Shown here piece after piece: positions 18,900-27,020 of a DNA stretch of 64,000 bases. Below the pieces are notes generated by a model. The model was not told the origin of the DNA, did no database searches, and was given only the letters and a program-made list of their open reading frames with translations. This DNA comes from Chitinophaga pinensis (GTDB taxonomy: Bacteria; Bacteroidota; Bacteroidia; B-17B0; Aurantibacillaceae). The stretch's first letter is position 1. The number at the start of each line of letters is the position of its first letter. The translations under genes and the position numbers were made by a program. Where the stretch lies: NCBI GenBank assembly GCA_945860225.1, contig CAMAPT010000009.1:1-64000 (forward strand). Direction: 5' to 3'.

Positions 18900-19463
18900 A
18901 TGAAAAACATTGCCATATTTGCTTCAGGAGAAGGAACTAATGCTGAAAATCTATTTAATTATTTCAATAACGACAAGCGAGTAAAAATCAAGTTGGTATT
19001 TACTAATTCTGATACGGCAGCCGTCATTGAAAAAGCTGAACGTTATAAAAAAAATGTTCAAATTATTAGTAAATCTTCCTTGAGAGAATATACAAGTCAA
19101 ATTATTGAATTTTTAAAAGCAGAACAAATTCACCTAATTGTATTAGCAGGATTTTTGTTGCATATACCGGAATCATTAGTGAAAGCATTTCCAAATCAAA
19201 TTATTAATATTCACCCATCTTTACTACCTCAATACGGAGGAAAAGGAATGTACGGAAAACATGTTCATGAAGCCGTTATTAATAATAACGAGAAAGAAAG
19301 TGGCATTACCATTCATTATGTGAACGAAGAATACGATAAAGGCGAAATCATTCTTCAAGCTAAATGCGAGGTATTTGCTTACGATACACCTATATCCTTG
19401 TCAGAAAAAATAAAAAAACTTGAATTTGAATATTTACCAAAAGCCATTGAAAAAATGATTTGA
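18900..19463 (+). CDS. purN: phosphoribosylglycinamide formyltransferase
   Basis: Transfers a formyl group from 10-formyltetrahydrofolate to GAR in purine synthesis. It has the N-terminal phosphate-binding ASGEGTNAENL, the folate and catalytic signature NIHPSLLPQYGGKGMYG with the Asn-His pair, and the catalytic Asp in EEYDKGEI. Length, 187 aa, is normal. It is divergent from rimP with a 201-bp gap holding the rimP promoter. It is followed by a 415-bp non-coding stretch, so it appears monocistronic. Confidence 0.95.
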   Translation: MKNIAIFASGEGTNAENLFNYFNNDKRVKIKLVFTNSDTAAVIEKAERYKKNVQIISKSSLREYTSQIIEFLKAEQIHLIVLAGFLLHIPESLVKAFPNQIINIHPSLLPQYGGKGMYGKHVHEAVINNNEKESGITIHYVNEEYDKGEIILQAKCEVFAYDTPISLSEKIKKLEFEYLPKAIEKMI

Positions 19464-19610
19464 TTGACTTCATATAACTAAATGTTATGCGTTATTTCTC
19501 CGTAAAGATTAAAAAAATATGATATCAAAATATAAAAAACATGTTTAACAAAACAAACATGATCATTTAAACTAACTACACCCTATTTAAACTAAAAAAT
19601 AATATTGAGG
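19464..19610. other. non-coding spacer with a CATGTTT hairpin
   Basis: This AT-rich stretch follows purN and precedes the tandem repeats. CATGTTT (19540-19546) and AAACATG (19555-19561) form a 7-bp hairpin with an 8-nt loop. No promoter consensus is seen on the plus strand. No protein frame is credible. Confidence 0.4.
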
Positions 19611-19877
19611 TATGAAATAGCCATTTGCTGAACGCACAAACACAAATGAAGATAAATGGCGTATAACATATGACAACTAAAAAAAATAAAAATATACTTA
19701 TGAAATAGCCATGTTTTCCGAAACACAAGCACAAATGAAGATAAACTGGCTAAACCATATGACAACTAAAAAACAATAAAATCTACGTATGAAATAGCCA
19801 TGTTTTCCGAAACACAAGCACAAATGAAGATAAACTGGCTAAACCATATGACAACTAAAAAGCAATAAAAATATACA
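19611..19877 (+). repeat. three tandem 88-90 bp repeats abutting the aminopeptidase P start codon
   Basis: Units start at 19611, 19699 and 19788 (88, 89 and 90 bp), each with TATGAAATAGCCAT, and the array ends exactly where TATGAAATACACAG begins the gene. Units 2 and 3 are nearly identical; unit 1 is diverged. Each unit has ATG-AAA-TAG, a copy of the gene's start region closed by a stop. Each can form a hairpin: ATAGCCATTT with AAATGGC-TAT in unit 1, TAGCCA-GTTT with AAACTGGCTA in units 2 and 3. Units 2 and 3 also encode an identical 14-codon frame, MKINWLNHMTTKKQ (19735-19779, 19824-19868). There are no unique spacers, so it is not CRISPR. Confidence 0.9.
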
Positions 19878-19878
19878 T

Positions 19879-21168
19879 ATGAAATACACAGCTATAAAAA
19901 AAGAATTATTTATTGATAATCGGAAAAATTACTCAAAACATCTAAAACCAAATTCATTAGCCTTATTCGTAAGTAACGATATTCTTCCAACAAATGGAGA
20001 TGGGTCTTTGGGATTTGTCCAAAATAGTGATTTATTTTACTTAACAGGCGTTGATCAAGAAGATACCATTTTAATGATTTTTCCTGACGTAAAGGACGGA
20101 AAACATAAAGAAGTATTATTTATAAAAGAAACTAGTGAGCTGATTGCTATATGGGAAGGCGCTAAATTAACGAAACAGCAAGCAACCGAAACTAGCGGAA
20201 TTGAACACGTATATTGGCATCATGAATTTGAAAAAGTGTTTAAAACATTTGCTTTTCAAGCAGAACATTTTTATCTAAACAGCAATGAACATGCTCGCCG
20301 TTACATCAATATGGAAACAGCAGAAATGCGATTTATTAAAACGATTCAAAGCCAATTTCCTTTACATCGTATCGAACGCTCGGCGCCAATTATGCACCGT
20401 ATACGATCTATAAAACATCCTCTTGAAATTGAATTAATGCAACAAGCTTGCGACATTACTGAAAAAGGATTTCGTCGTTTATTAAGTTTTACCAAGCCGG
20501 GAGTAATGGAATATGAAATTGAAGCCGAATTAATTCATGAATTTATCCGTAATCGTAGTAGAGGATTTGCATATGGCCCAATAATAGCGAGTGGTAAAAA
20601 TGCCTGCGTATTACATTATGTTGAAAATAATAAACCTTGTAATGATGGGGATGTTATCCTACTAGATGTAGCTGCCGAGTACGCAAACTATGCGAGTGAC
20701 ATGACTCGTGCAATACCTGCCAATGGAAAATTCACAAAGCGTCAACGCGAAGTGTATGATGCCGTTTTACGCGTTATGAAATTTGCGACTAACCTCCTTC
20801 AAGTTGGAAATACCTTTGACAAATACAATAAAGCTGTTGGAGATTTCATGACTGAAGAATTATTACAACTTGAATTAATAAAAGCCGAAGATGTAAAAAA
20901 CCAAAATCCAGCATGGCCTGCTTATAAAAAATATTTTATGCATGGTACTTCTCATTTTATAGGGTTAGATGTGCATGATGTTGGTTTTTTTACAGAACCC
21001 ATGCAAGTTAATATGGCTTTTACAGTAGAACCTGGAATTTATATACCAGAAGAAAACCTCGGAATTAGGTTAGAAAACAACATTATTATCACTCCAACAG
21101 GGAATCTTGATTTAATGAAAAACATTCCATTAGAAGCTGATGAAATTGAAGCTTTAATGGATAAATAA
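19879..21168 (+). CDS. aminopeptidase P family (Xaa-Pro) metallopeptidase
   Basis: Cytoplasmic M24 peptidase that removes an N-terminal residue preceding proline. The 429-aa protein has an AMP_N-type domain (about 1-165) and a pita-bread M24 domain. The metal ligands are visible: two Asp in LLDVAAEYANYASDMTR, His in MHGTSHFIGLDVHDVG, Glu in FTVEPGIYI and Glu in GIRLENNI. No signal peptide. The start is the ATG at 19879; its 5' flank is the last unit of the tandem repeat array, so translation or transcription may be influenced by those leader repeats. Confidence 0.93.
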   Translation: MKYTAIKKELFIDNRKNYSKHLKPNSLALFVSNDILPTNGDGSLGFVQNSDLFYLTGVDQEDTILMIFPDVKDGKHKEVLFIKETSELIAIWEGAKLTKQQATETSGIEHVYWHHEFEKVFKTFAFQAEHFYLNSNEHARRYINMETAEMRFIKTIQSQFPLHRIERSAPIMHRIRSIKHPLEIELMQQACDITEKGFRRLLSFTKPGVMEYEIEAELIHEFIRNRSRGFAYGPIIASGKNACVLHYVENNKPCNDGDVILLDVAAEYANYASDMTRAIPANGKFTKRQREVYDAVLRVMKFATNLLQVGNTFDKYNKAVGDFMTEELLQLELIKAEDVKNQNPAWPAYKKYFMHGTSHFIGLDVHDVGFFTEPMQVNMAFTVEPGIYIPEENLGIRLENNIIITPTGNLDLMKNIPLEADEIEALMDK

Positions 21169-21244
21169 TCTATCATCCTGTACGATTTAATACAAAATTT
21201 CTCAAAAAATACAGTTAATCATATAAAAAAATAGCTTTTTGGGT

Positions 21245-21265
21245 TACCTTAAACCAATTAAGGTA
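21245..21265 (+). promoter_or_regulatory. inverted repeat upstream of the sigma factor gene
   Basis: TACCTTAA (21245-21252) is inverted as TTAAGGTA (21258-21265) with a 5-nt loop, ending 20 bp before the ECF sigma start codon. It follows a TTTTTGGG run. It could be an operator, a leader hairpin or part of an ECF-dependent promoter (GGTTACC-like); the sequence alone does not decide. Confidence 0.45.
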
Positions 21266-21285
21266 TAAAAGCTAACATCGACTTT

Positions 21286-21843
21286 ATGCCTAAAGTAACG
21301 TACACAGACCTTGAATTTATTGAAGGGCTCAAGCATAATAATCATGCGGCGTTACGTGCTTTATACAAAAAGTATTATAACCTCGTTCTTAAATATGTTG
21401 TAAACAACAGTGGTAGCAGTGAAGCGGCAGCCGACATATATCAGGAAACATTAATTGTTTTATATGAAAATGTCCAAAAACCAACATTTCAACTAAATTG
21501 CCAACTACAAACTTTTATATTCTCAATTGCCAAGCGCTTGTGGTTAAAACAACTAAGAAACAATGGCCACACAACTCGATTTAAAGAGGATGGAGAAGAT
21601 GATTTAGTAGATGTTTCAGATGAATTAACTGATCACCTAAAAAAAGAATCTGATATAGAAAAAATGAATGTTTGTATGGAAAATTTAGGGGAACCCTGCA
21701 AAACTATATTAAAAGATTTCTATATCTACAAACTAAGCATGGAGGAGATTTCCGACAAATTTGGATATACGAATTCTGATAATGCAAAAACCCAAAAATA
21801 TAAATGTTTACAGCGTTTAAAACGTACGTTTTTTGATGAATAA
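21286..21843 (+). CDS. ECF-type RNA polymerase sigma factor
   Basis: A 185-aa sigma-70 family protein with only regions 2 and 4. Region 2 covers about residues 10-90 (HAALRALYKKYYNLVLKYVV, then AADIYQETLIVLYEN). Region 4 is a helix-turn-helix at about 125-180 (EPCKTILKDFYIYKLSMEEISDKFGY). It directs RNA polymerase to a specific regulon. The next gene starts 20 bp downstream and encodes a membrane-anchored trypsin-like protease with an anti-sigma-like N-terminus, so the pair is likely co-transcribed and functionally linked. Confidence 0.9.
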   Translation: MPKVTYTDLEFIEGLKHNNHAALRALYKKYYNLVLKYVVNNSGSSEAAADIYQETLIVLYENVQKPTFQLNCQLQTFIFSIAKRLWLKQLRNNGHTTRFKEDGEDDLVDVSDELTDHLKKESDIEKMNVCMENLGEPCKTILKDFYIYKLSMEEISDKFGYTNSDNAKTQKYKCLQRLKRTFFDE

Positions 21844-21863
21844 TATGATTAACTGAGAGAGAC

Positions 21864-22958
21864 ATGAGAGCAACCGATTTATTTGATAATTACATTTTTA
21901 ATCAATTATCTCTAGAAGAGAAAAGAGATTTTGAAAATCGTTTAAAAACAGATCCTGCCTTTGCAGCCGCCTTTGAAAAACATCAAACACTAATTGATAC
22001 CATTAATCAACACGAACAAAGGCAGCATTTAAAACAAATTCTAAATACCATTCATCAGCAAGAATTTGGAAAAGAGGGTAAAATTCTTTCTATCAAAAAA
22101 GAGAGTTTTATTCAAAAACATGGAAAAATGTTTGCCGTAGCAGCTTCGGTTACGATCATTGCTGTAATGAGTACTATAACCGTCTTGAGTGCAGGTGGTT
22201 ATTTATTAAAACAACAAGGAAATGCTATCACAGATTTGAAACGAGATGTTACAGAGCTTAAATATTCACAAGATGCACTTATCAAAGGAATTACAAATGC
22301 TAATAATCAACGTTTTAAAAAACAATATGCCCCTGCTAATATCGAAGGAACTGGCTTTGCACTAAATAATAAAGGATACTTTATTACTAGTTATCATATG
22401 GTGAAAAATTCTGATTCGGTATTTGTAACTAACAACGAGCTGGATAGAGCATCAGCAAAATTAGTAGCTAGTGAACCTAGTTTAGATATAGCTATATACA
22501 AAATAGAAAACTATGATGCCATAAAAAATATATCTTTCCCTTTTTGCTTTAAGGAAAAATATTCTGACATCGGGGATAAAATTTTTACTTTAGGTTATCC
22601 TAGAAGAGATATTGTTTATGGCGAAGGAAGTTTAAGTTCTATGACCGGTTTCAATAATGATACCACTATGTATCAAATTTCAATTCCTGTTAATCCAGGT
22701 AATAGCGGTGGTCCATTGATGGACGAACAAGGCAATGTTATCGGAGTTATTCGTGGTAAACAAAGTTCGGCAGAGGCTACTGGATTTGCCATTAAATCTA
22801 ACTTTATCAAACAAACTATTGAAAACCTTAAGAATGACACGTTGCAAAAAGAGCTATTGTTAAGTACAAAAAAATCAAATTTAAAGGGATTGAAACGTAG
22901 CGAACAAATCAAAAAAATTCAACCATTTGTGTTTAACGTAATGGTTTACAAAAAATAA
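21864..22958 (+). CDS. membrane-anchored trypsin-like serine protease with anti-sigma-like N-terminus
   Basis: A 364-aa protein. Residues 1-80 are helical and resemble the cytoplasmic part of Bacteroidota anti-sigma factors (LFDNYIFNQLSLEEKRDFENRL). One transmembrane segment follows at about 90-115 (MFAVAASVTIIAVMSTITVLS), then a short coil and a periplasmic trypsin-like domain from about 150. The catalytic triad is visible: His in FITSYHMV, Asp in EPSLDIAIY, Ser in PGNSGGPL. No PDZ domain is present, unlike DegP. Its position 20 bp after an ECF sigma gene and its topology suggest a one-protein sensor that binds the sigma factor and has protease activity outside; that role is inference. Confidence 0.85.
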   Translation: MRATDLFDNYIFNQLSLEEKRDFENRLKTDPAFAAAFEKHQTLIDTINQHEQRQHLKQILNTIHQQEFGKEGKILSIKKESFIQKHGKMFAVAASVTIIAVMSTITVLSAGGYLLKQQGNAITDLKRDVTELKYSQDALIKGITNANNQRFKKQYAPANIEGTGFALNNKGYFITSYHMVKNSDSVFVTNNELDRASAKLVASEPSLDIAIYKIENYDAIKNISFPFCFKEKYSDIGDKIFTLGYPRRDIVYGEGSLSSMTGFNNDTTMYQISIPVNPGNSGGPLMDEQGNVIGVIRGKQSSAEATGFAIKSNFIKQTIENLKNDTLQKELLLSTKKSNLKGLKRSEQIKKIQPFVFNVMVYKK

Positions 22959-23003
22959 GATTAATCACTTCTCTTAAATTATAGCGTTTACTTAATTTCA
23001 GGA

Positions 23004-23615
23004 CTATGGTTTTTGGGATTTTTTAACTTCATTCCATGTTTTATACTCATCTTGTTGTTCAGGTCTAAAAGCAGGCATTCTTCTTAATGGCTCACATGGT
23101 TTTAAACTTGCATAACAATCAGCCGGCAATTGCTGATAAAGGGCAGTTCCTTTTGTTTTCCAAGCAATCATTTCATCACTGACGTCTTTTACAATTTTTC
23201 CTGGATTTCCCACTACCACTTTTCTTGGATCTATTATGGTTTCAGCCGGCACAAAACATAAAGCTCCTACTATGGAATTATCTCCGATTAAACAATTATC
23301 CATAATAACAGCATTCATTCCTATCAAAACGTTTTCACCAATAGTAGCGCCATGAATAATAGCGCCATGCCCAATGTGGGCGCCTTCTTTCAATAAGACC
23401 GTTGTGCCTGGAAACATATGTATAGTACAATTTTCCTGTATATTACAACCATCTTCAATAATAATTTGTCCCCAATCACCACGAATAGCAACACCAGGGC
23501 CAACATAAACATGTTTCCCAATAATAACATTGCCGGTTACAGTGGCATTTGGATGTATAAATGATGTTTTATCTATCACCGGTTTATACCCATTGAATTC
23601 GAAAATATTTGCCAT
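23004..23615 (-). CDS. PaaY-like hexapeptide-repeat protein (gamma carbonic anhydrase fold)
   Basis: A 203-aa left-handed beta-helix protein with many hexapeptide repeats. The segment HIGHGAIIHGATIGENVLIGMNAVIMDNCLIG and the upstream IHMF histidine give the His residues that bind metal in gamma-class carbonic anhydrases, and the C-terminal part (MIAWKTKGTALYQQLP) is typical of PaaY, a thioesterase linked to phenylacetate degradation. No other paa genes are in the window, so the physiological substrate is uncertain. It converges on the protease gene with a 45-bp gap. Confidence 0.85.
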   Translation of the reverse strand: MANIFEFNGYKPVIDKTSFIHPNATVTGNVIIGKHVYVGPGVAIRGDWGQIIIEDGCNIQENCTIHMFPGTTVLLKEGAHIGHGAIIHGATIGENVLIGMNAVIMDNCLIGDNSIVGALCFVPAETIIDPRKVVVGNPGKIVKDVSDEMIAWKTKGTALYQQLPADCYASLKPCEPLRRMPAFRPEQQDEYKTWNEVKKSQKP

Positions 23616-23696
23616 TGTTTTTTTCTTATTATGTTTTAATTTTAGTAAATATCAATATAGATGACTGGTTTATTTTCAATAAATAACTGAAACTGT

Positions 23697-24098
23697 CTAT
23701 TTAACAGAGTAATGGTTTGATTTTTTTAATTCCTTAATCCAAATCATAGCCGCTTTTTCATCATTAAACATCCTTGCAGGAATCTCTGGACGTTGGAATG
23801 TAATATAAAAATTGACTAATAGCCGCATAGCTAATGAGTTAACAATAAAAGCATCCGCATAGCGATAAACCTTGTGCGGACTTTCTGCATAAAGTTTTCT
23901 AGTTTCCGAACTGGCGTTATATATTAATCTAGTATCAATGATAACGTAATGTTTTTTATATTCAACAAATTCCATAGCTTGGTCTAACAAGTCATTAAAT
24001 TCATTGGGTTCCAATTCTGAATTTTCTTTGAGCAAAACTGTTAATACATCCTCCTGAAAACTTAATTTAGCAACCAGGGTATCTATTTGTTTTATCAT
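23697..24098 (-). CDS. small STAS/SEC14-like protein
   Basis: A 133-aa protein starting at the ATG at 24098 (MIKQIDTLVAKLS); a more upstream ATG (24134) would add 12 hydrophobic residues of doubtful value. It has the alternating strand-helix pattern of SpoIIAA/STAS-like folds: KKHYVIIDTRLIYNASSETRKLYAES, then ADAFIVNSLAMRLLVNFYITFQRPEIPARMFNDEKAAMIWI. Proteins of this pattern are common in Bacteroidota and of unknown role. No conserved phosphorylatable serine is obvious. It is on the minus strand upstream of the PaaY-like gene, 81 bp away. Confidence 0.65.
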   Translation of the reverse strand: MIKQIDTLVAKLSFQEDVLTVLLKENSELEPNEFNDLLDQAMEFVEYKKHYVIIDTRLIYNASSETRKLYAESPHKVYRYADAFIVNSLAMRLLVNFYITFQRPEIPARMFNDEKAAMIWIKELKKSNHYSVK

Positions 24099-24168
24099 AT
24101 AAGTAAAAATAATTAATATAGTTTGATAAAACAATGATGATTATTGTTTGCTTTAAATAACTAAAAAT

Positions 24169-25581
24169 TCACCTTATACCAATCACTACATTTCTTTTTC
24201 GTGGTCGAAATAAGGCATTGAATTTATATTCAATTCCTTCGCTTGGCATCAATGCAGGCGATTGCACTAACTCCATTTTTGGATTGATGAGAAAAAAACC
24301 AGACAGAGATTTGACATTATACGCTTGCCTTGCTGAACTATTTTTTTCTTGATGTAAAATAATCCAATCTTGTTTAGGATTTGCTTTCAAATACTCTATG
24401 TAATTCTTCACACTATCGTCTAAACACACACTAATAAATGTGACCTTATCATTAAATTTTTTTCTTAAATCAACCATTTTCTTCATTTCTTTTTGACTGA
24501 TTTCGCTTTCTGTAGAGAAAAAATTCAAATAAATATACTTTCCTGTATAACTTGATAAATAAGTCTTAGTTCCTGTCTTATTGTTGGCTAAAAAATCAGG
24601 CGCTTTTGCTCCGGGTTGCAAATGATTAATAGTTTGTAAAATATTAGAAGCTATTTTTTTATGTTCTTGAATCAACGATTCGTGATATATTTGTTCAATG
24701 ACGCCTTTTACCTGCATTTGATCAAACCCAGGACTATAATAAAAATCTAATAACCCTTTTAAAATAACCAATTCACGAATCGTGTCATTAAAAATCATAT
24801 TATCAGATTTAAATTGTTTTTTCAAATCCTGATAATCCGAAAATTGATTAATACTATTATAAATATTCCCTCCATTTTTGGATGAGGCAAATGCATTTAA
24901 ATACCCTTTAAAATAAGCATTAAAAAATTGCATATACTCATAATTATCATACTGAATATACTTTCCTTCGAGGTAATTTTTGTTTAGAAAATTTCTACCA
25001 CGCGACATAGCTGAATAAAAATTTGCAAAAGAATATTCAATATAATTCTTAAAGTAAGTATTCTTAATCGAAACATACCTTTTTTTACAAGTTAACAAAA
25101 AGGTATCTAACAAAGGATTTAATTTTGAAGGGGATAGATAGTTATCCTTCACTTTCATAAACACATTATTATATTCTGTATTAAAATCGATAATCAGGGA
25201 ATTTAACTCAGTACTATCTTTTCCATATACACTAATATCAACAATCGTCTCTGTTCCTTCCTGATTATTAGTTAATGAGTCTTTTTCAGGGAAATAAATG
25301 CCATATACGAAATTTGGCTGTACATATATTTTACCTACTAGATTATCAATATTGATTAATATTGGTTTTGTAATCGATGATTGAAACTTAAGTTCAAAAT
25401 AACCATTACTATCTACGGTGTCTGCACTTTCCTTCATAATACCGTAAGTAATATAATCGGTATAATCACTCAATACAATTTCTTTACCAATATGAGACGC
25501 ATGAGCCTTGCCCCTAATTGTGATATTTTGGGAATAGCTTTTTGCTAAGAAACTTAACATAAAAATGATGAAATACCTCAT
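24169..25581 (-). CDS. exported thioredoxin-fold (TlpA-like) protein lacking the CxxC pair
   Basis: A 470-aa protein with a signal peptide (cut near SYSQ). Residues about 20-120 form a beta-rich DUF4369-like domain, about 130-320 are helical, and 330-450 are an AhpC/TSA or TlpA-type thioredoxin fold (PGAKAPDFLANN, YIYLNFFSTESEISQKEMKKM, VTFISVCLDDS). Where TlpA proteins have the redox WCxxC motif this protein has FFSTESEIS, with no cysteine. It is therefore unlikely to act as a dithiol oxidoreductase. The role may be structural or binding. It has its own possible promoter. Confidence 0.75.
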   Translation of the reverse strand: MRYFIIFMLSFLAKSYSQNITIRGKAHASHIGKEIVLSDYTDYITYGIMKESADTVDSNGYFELKFQSSITKPILINIDNLVGKIYVQPNFVYGIYFPEKDSLTNNQEGTETIVDISVYGKDSTELNSLIIDFNTEYNNVFMKVKDNYLSPSKLNPLLDTFLLTCKKRYVSIKNTYFKNYIEYSFANFYSAMSRGRNFLNKNYLEGKYIQYDNYEYMQFFNAYFKGYLNAFASSKNGGNIYNSINQFSDYQDLKKQFKSDNMIFNDTIRELVILKGLLDFYYSPGFDQMQVKGVIEQIYHESLIQEHKKIASNILQTINHLQPGAKAPDFLANNKTGTKTYLSSYTGKYIYLNFFSTESEISQKEMKKMVDLRKKFNDKVTFISVCLDDSVKNYIEYLKANPKQDWIILHQEKNSSARQAYNVKSLSGFFLINPKMELVQSPALMPSEGIEYKFNALFRPRKRNVVIGIR

Positions 25582-25597
25582 AATGAAATTATAACAT

Positions 25598-25605
25598 CAA
25601 ATATA
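25598..25605 (-). promoter_or_regulatory. -7 element upstream of the thioredoxin-fold gene
   Basis: TATATTTG on the minus strand matches TAnnTTTG and lies 17 bp before the start codon. No -33 box at normal spacing is seen, so this is weak. Confidence 0.3.
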
Positions 25606-25623
25606 TCATAAGTTACAAATTTT

Positions 25624-26175
25624 TCACTGAGATTTATCATTTATAGCATGGAAGAAACTAAAATGAACATTTCCATATTTACGGGTTTCCAAATACGCTG
25701 GCTTTGGACTTAAATCTGTTTTCGGGCCATGTTCAATAATGAGAATACCATCATCATTAAGTAACTTATTTTTGAATACTAAATCGTAAATAACCCCTAT
25801 ATTCTCTAACTCATAAGGAGGGTCAGCAAAAATTAAGTCAAAACTTGTATGTGATTTTTCAAGATACTTGAATACATCCGCTCTCTCAGTATAAATAGTA
25901 TTCAAGTCAAGTGATTTTGCCGTGCCTTTTAAAAAATACAAACAAGGAGAATGTTTATCGATAGCCAGTATTTTTTTTGCTCCACGCGATGCAAATTCTA
26001 AACTAATATTACCAGTTCCGCAAAATAAATCTAAAACAGTAAGTTCTTCAAAATCAATTCTATTATTCAAGATATTGAACAATCCTTCTTTTGCAAAATC
26101 AGTAGTGGGCCTAACGGGTAAATTTTTAGGGGCTACTATTTGTTTGCCTTTATGTATTCCTGCTATTATTCGCAA
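25624..26175 (-). CDS. rsmD: 16S rRNA (guanine966-N2)-methyltransferase
   Basis: Methylates G966 of 16S rRNA using S-adenosylmethionine. The 183-aa protein shows the family start MRIIAGIHKGKQI, the SAM-binding motif VLDLFCGTGNISLEFASRGA and the catalytic N-methyltransferase motif FADPPYEL. The start codon region overlaps the 3' end of the DUF3822 gene by 10 bp, implying translational coupling; this pairing is common in Bacteroidota. Confidence 0.95.
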   Translation of the reverse strand: MRIIAGIHKGKQIVAPKNLPVRPTTDFAKEGLFNILNNRIDFEELTVLDLFCGTGNISLEFASRGAKKILAIDKHSPCLYFLKGTAKSLDLNTIYTERADVFKYLEKSHTSFDLIFADPPYELENIGVIYDLVFKNKLLNDDGILIIEHGPKTDLSPKPAYLETRKYGNVHFSFFHAINDKSQ

Positions 26176-27002
26176 AATAATCTATTTATAAGTGTATAAT
26201 TAAAATGTTGAGGCATCCCTTTTATTCCTGTCCAATCTATCGATTTATGCCCTATGCCTAAACGAATATTTTTGATGTATTTTTTTAAAGAATTTATTAA
26301 TCCTGTGTTAGCCTCCGAATTTCCAACTAGTGTAATAGTCACAGTTAAAGGATTTAATTGATATTGTTCTAAAATAAATAACACATAATATAATATATCT
26401 TCCTGAGTTTTTACAGAGAATTGATTAATTAACACGATTGAATGCCCTTGCTTTAAAACGATCTCAATATGAGATGGATTAACTACCATAATCATATTAT
26501 CCTTTGACAACTCATCTGATGAAAGCATAAGCTTTGATAGTATAGTAAGTTTATGTCTTATTTGATGATTTGGAAAATATTGATCCATCATTGATTTTAA
26601 GTCGTCTTCGATAGCATAAATTAATGTCATGTTAGCATTGACATCATCATTTAATAGTATTTTATCAGTTGCAGAACCTGTATTAAATTCAAGTAACAGG
26701 CGGTTATGCTCGATGTTGCAAAATGAAGTTGGACAAACAGTAAATTGCAAATTAGAATAATTGACGTATATGTGAGGATATGTTTTTCTAAAAAACTGAA
26801 AATGTTTAATCGCATTCATGAAATGGTCACCCAAAACATCGCGAGTTTTATCTTCAATTGGATAATGACAAATGAATAGCGGTTTATTTTGTTCTGACTG
26901 AATTTCACAAAACGATATGATATCACTAGACAATTCAATAATCAGAGTATCTGCTAATTCAGATATTTGACCAAATGACTTATGAGTTATTTCAAATGAC
27001 AT
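26166..27002 (-). CDS. DUF3822 family protein
   Basis: A 278-aa cytoplasmic protein of the DUF3822 family. It has repeated strand-helix elements suggesting an actin-like ATPase fold (FNTGSATDKILLNDDVN, LTVTITLVGNSEANTGLINSLKKY), though no full nucleotide site can be proved by eye. Its last 10 bp overlap rsmD, and it follows the TrmH-family gene by 18 bp, so the three likely form one operon. The function is unknown. Confidence 0.8.
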   Translation of the reverse strand: MSFEITHKSFGQISELADTLIIELSSDIISFCEIQSEQNKPLFICHYPIEDKTRDVLGDHFMNAIKHFQFFRKTYPHIYVNYSNLQFTVCPTSFCNIEHNRLLLEFNTGSATDKILLNDDVNANMTLIYAIEDDLKSMMDQYFPNHQIRHKLTILSKLMLSSDELSKDNMIMVVNPSHIEIVLKQGHSIVLINQFSVKTQEDILYYVLFILEQYQLNPLTVTITLVGNSEANTGLINSLKKYIKNIRLGIGHKSIDWTGIKGMPQHFNYTLINRLFCE

Positions 27003-27020
27003 GACGTAATTAAAATTAAA

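Noticed and set aside
19611-19877. CRISPR array
   Set aside because: The 88-90 bp units are directly contiguous, have no unique spacers, and lie against a housekeeping peptidase gene; no cas gene is present.
23004-23615. Phenylacetate degradation cluster suggested by the PaaY-like gene
   Set aside because: No paaABCDE, paaK or related genes occur in the window; the hexapeptide protein alone does not define the pathway.
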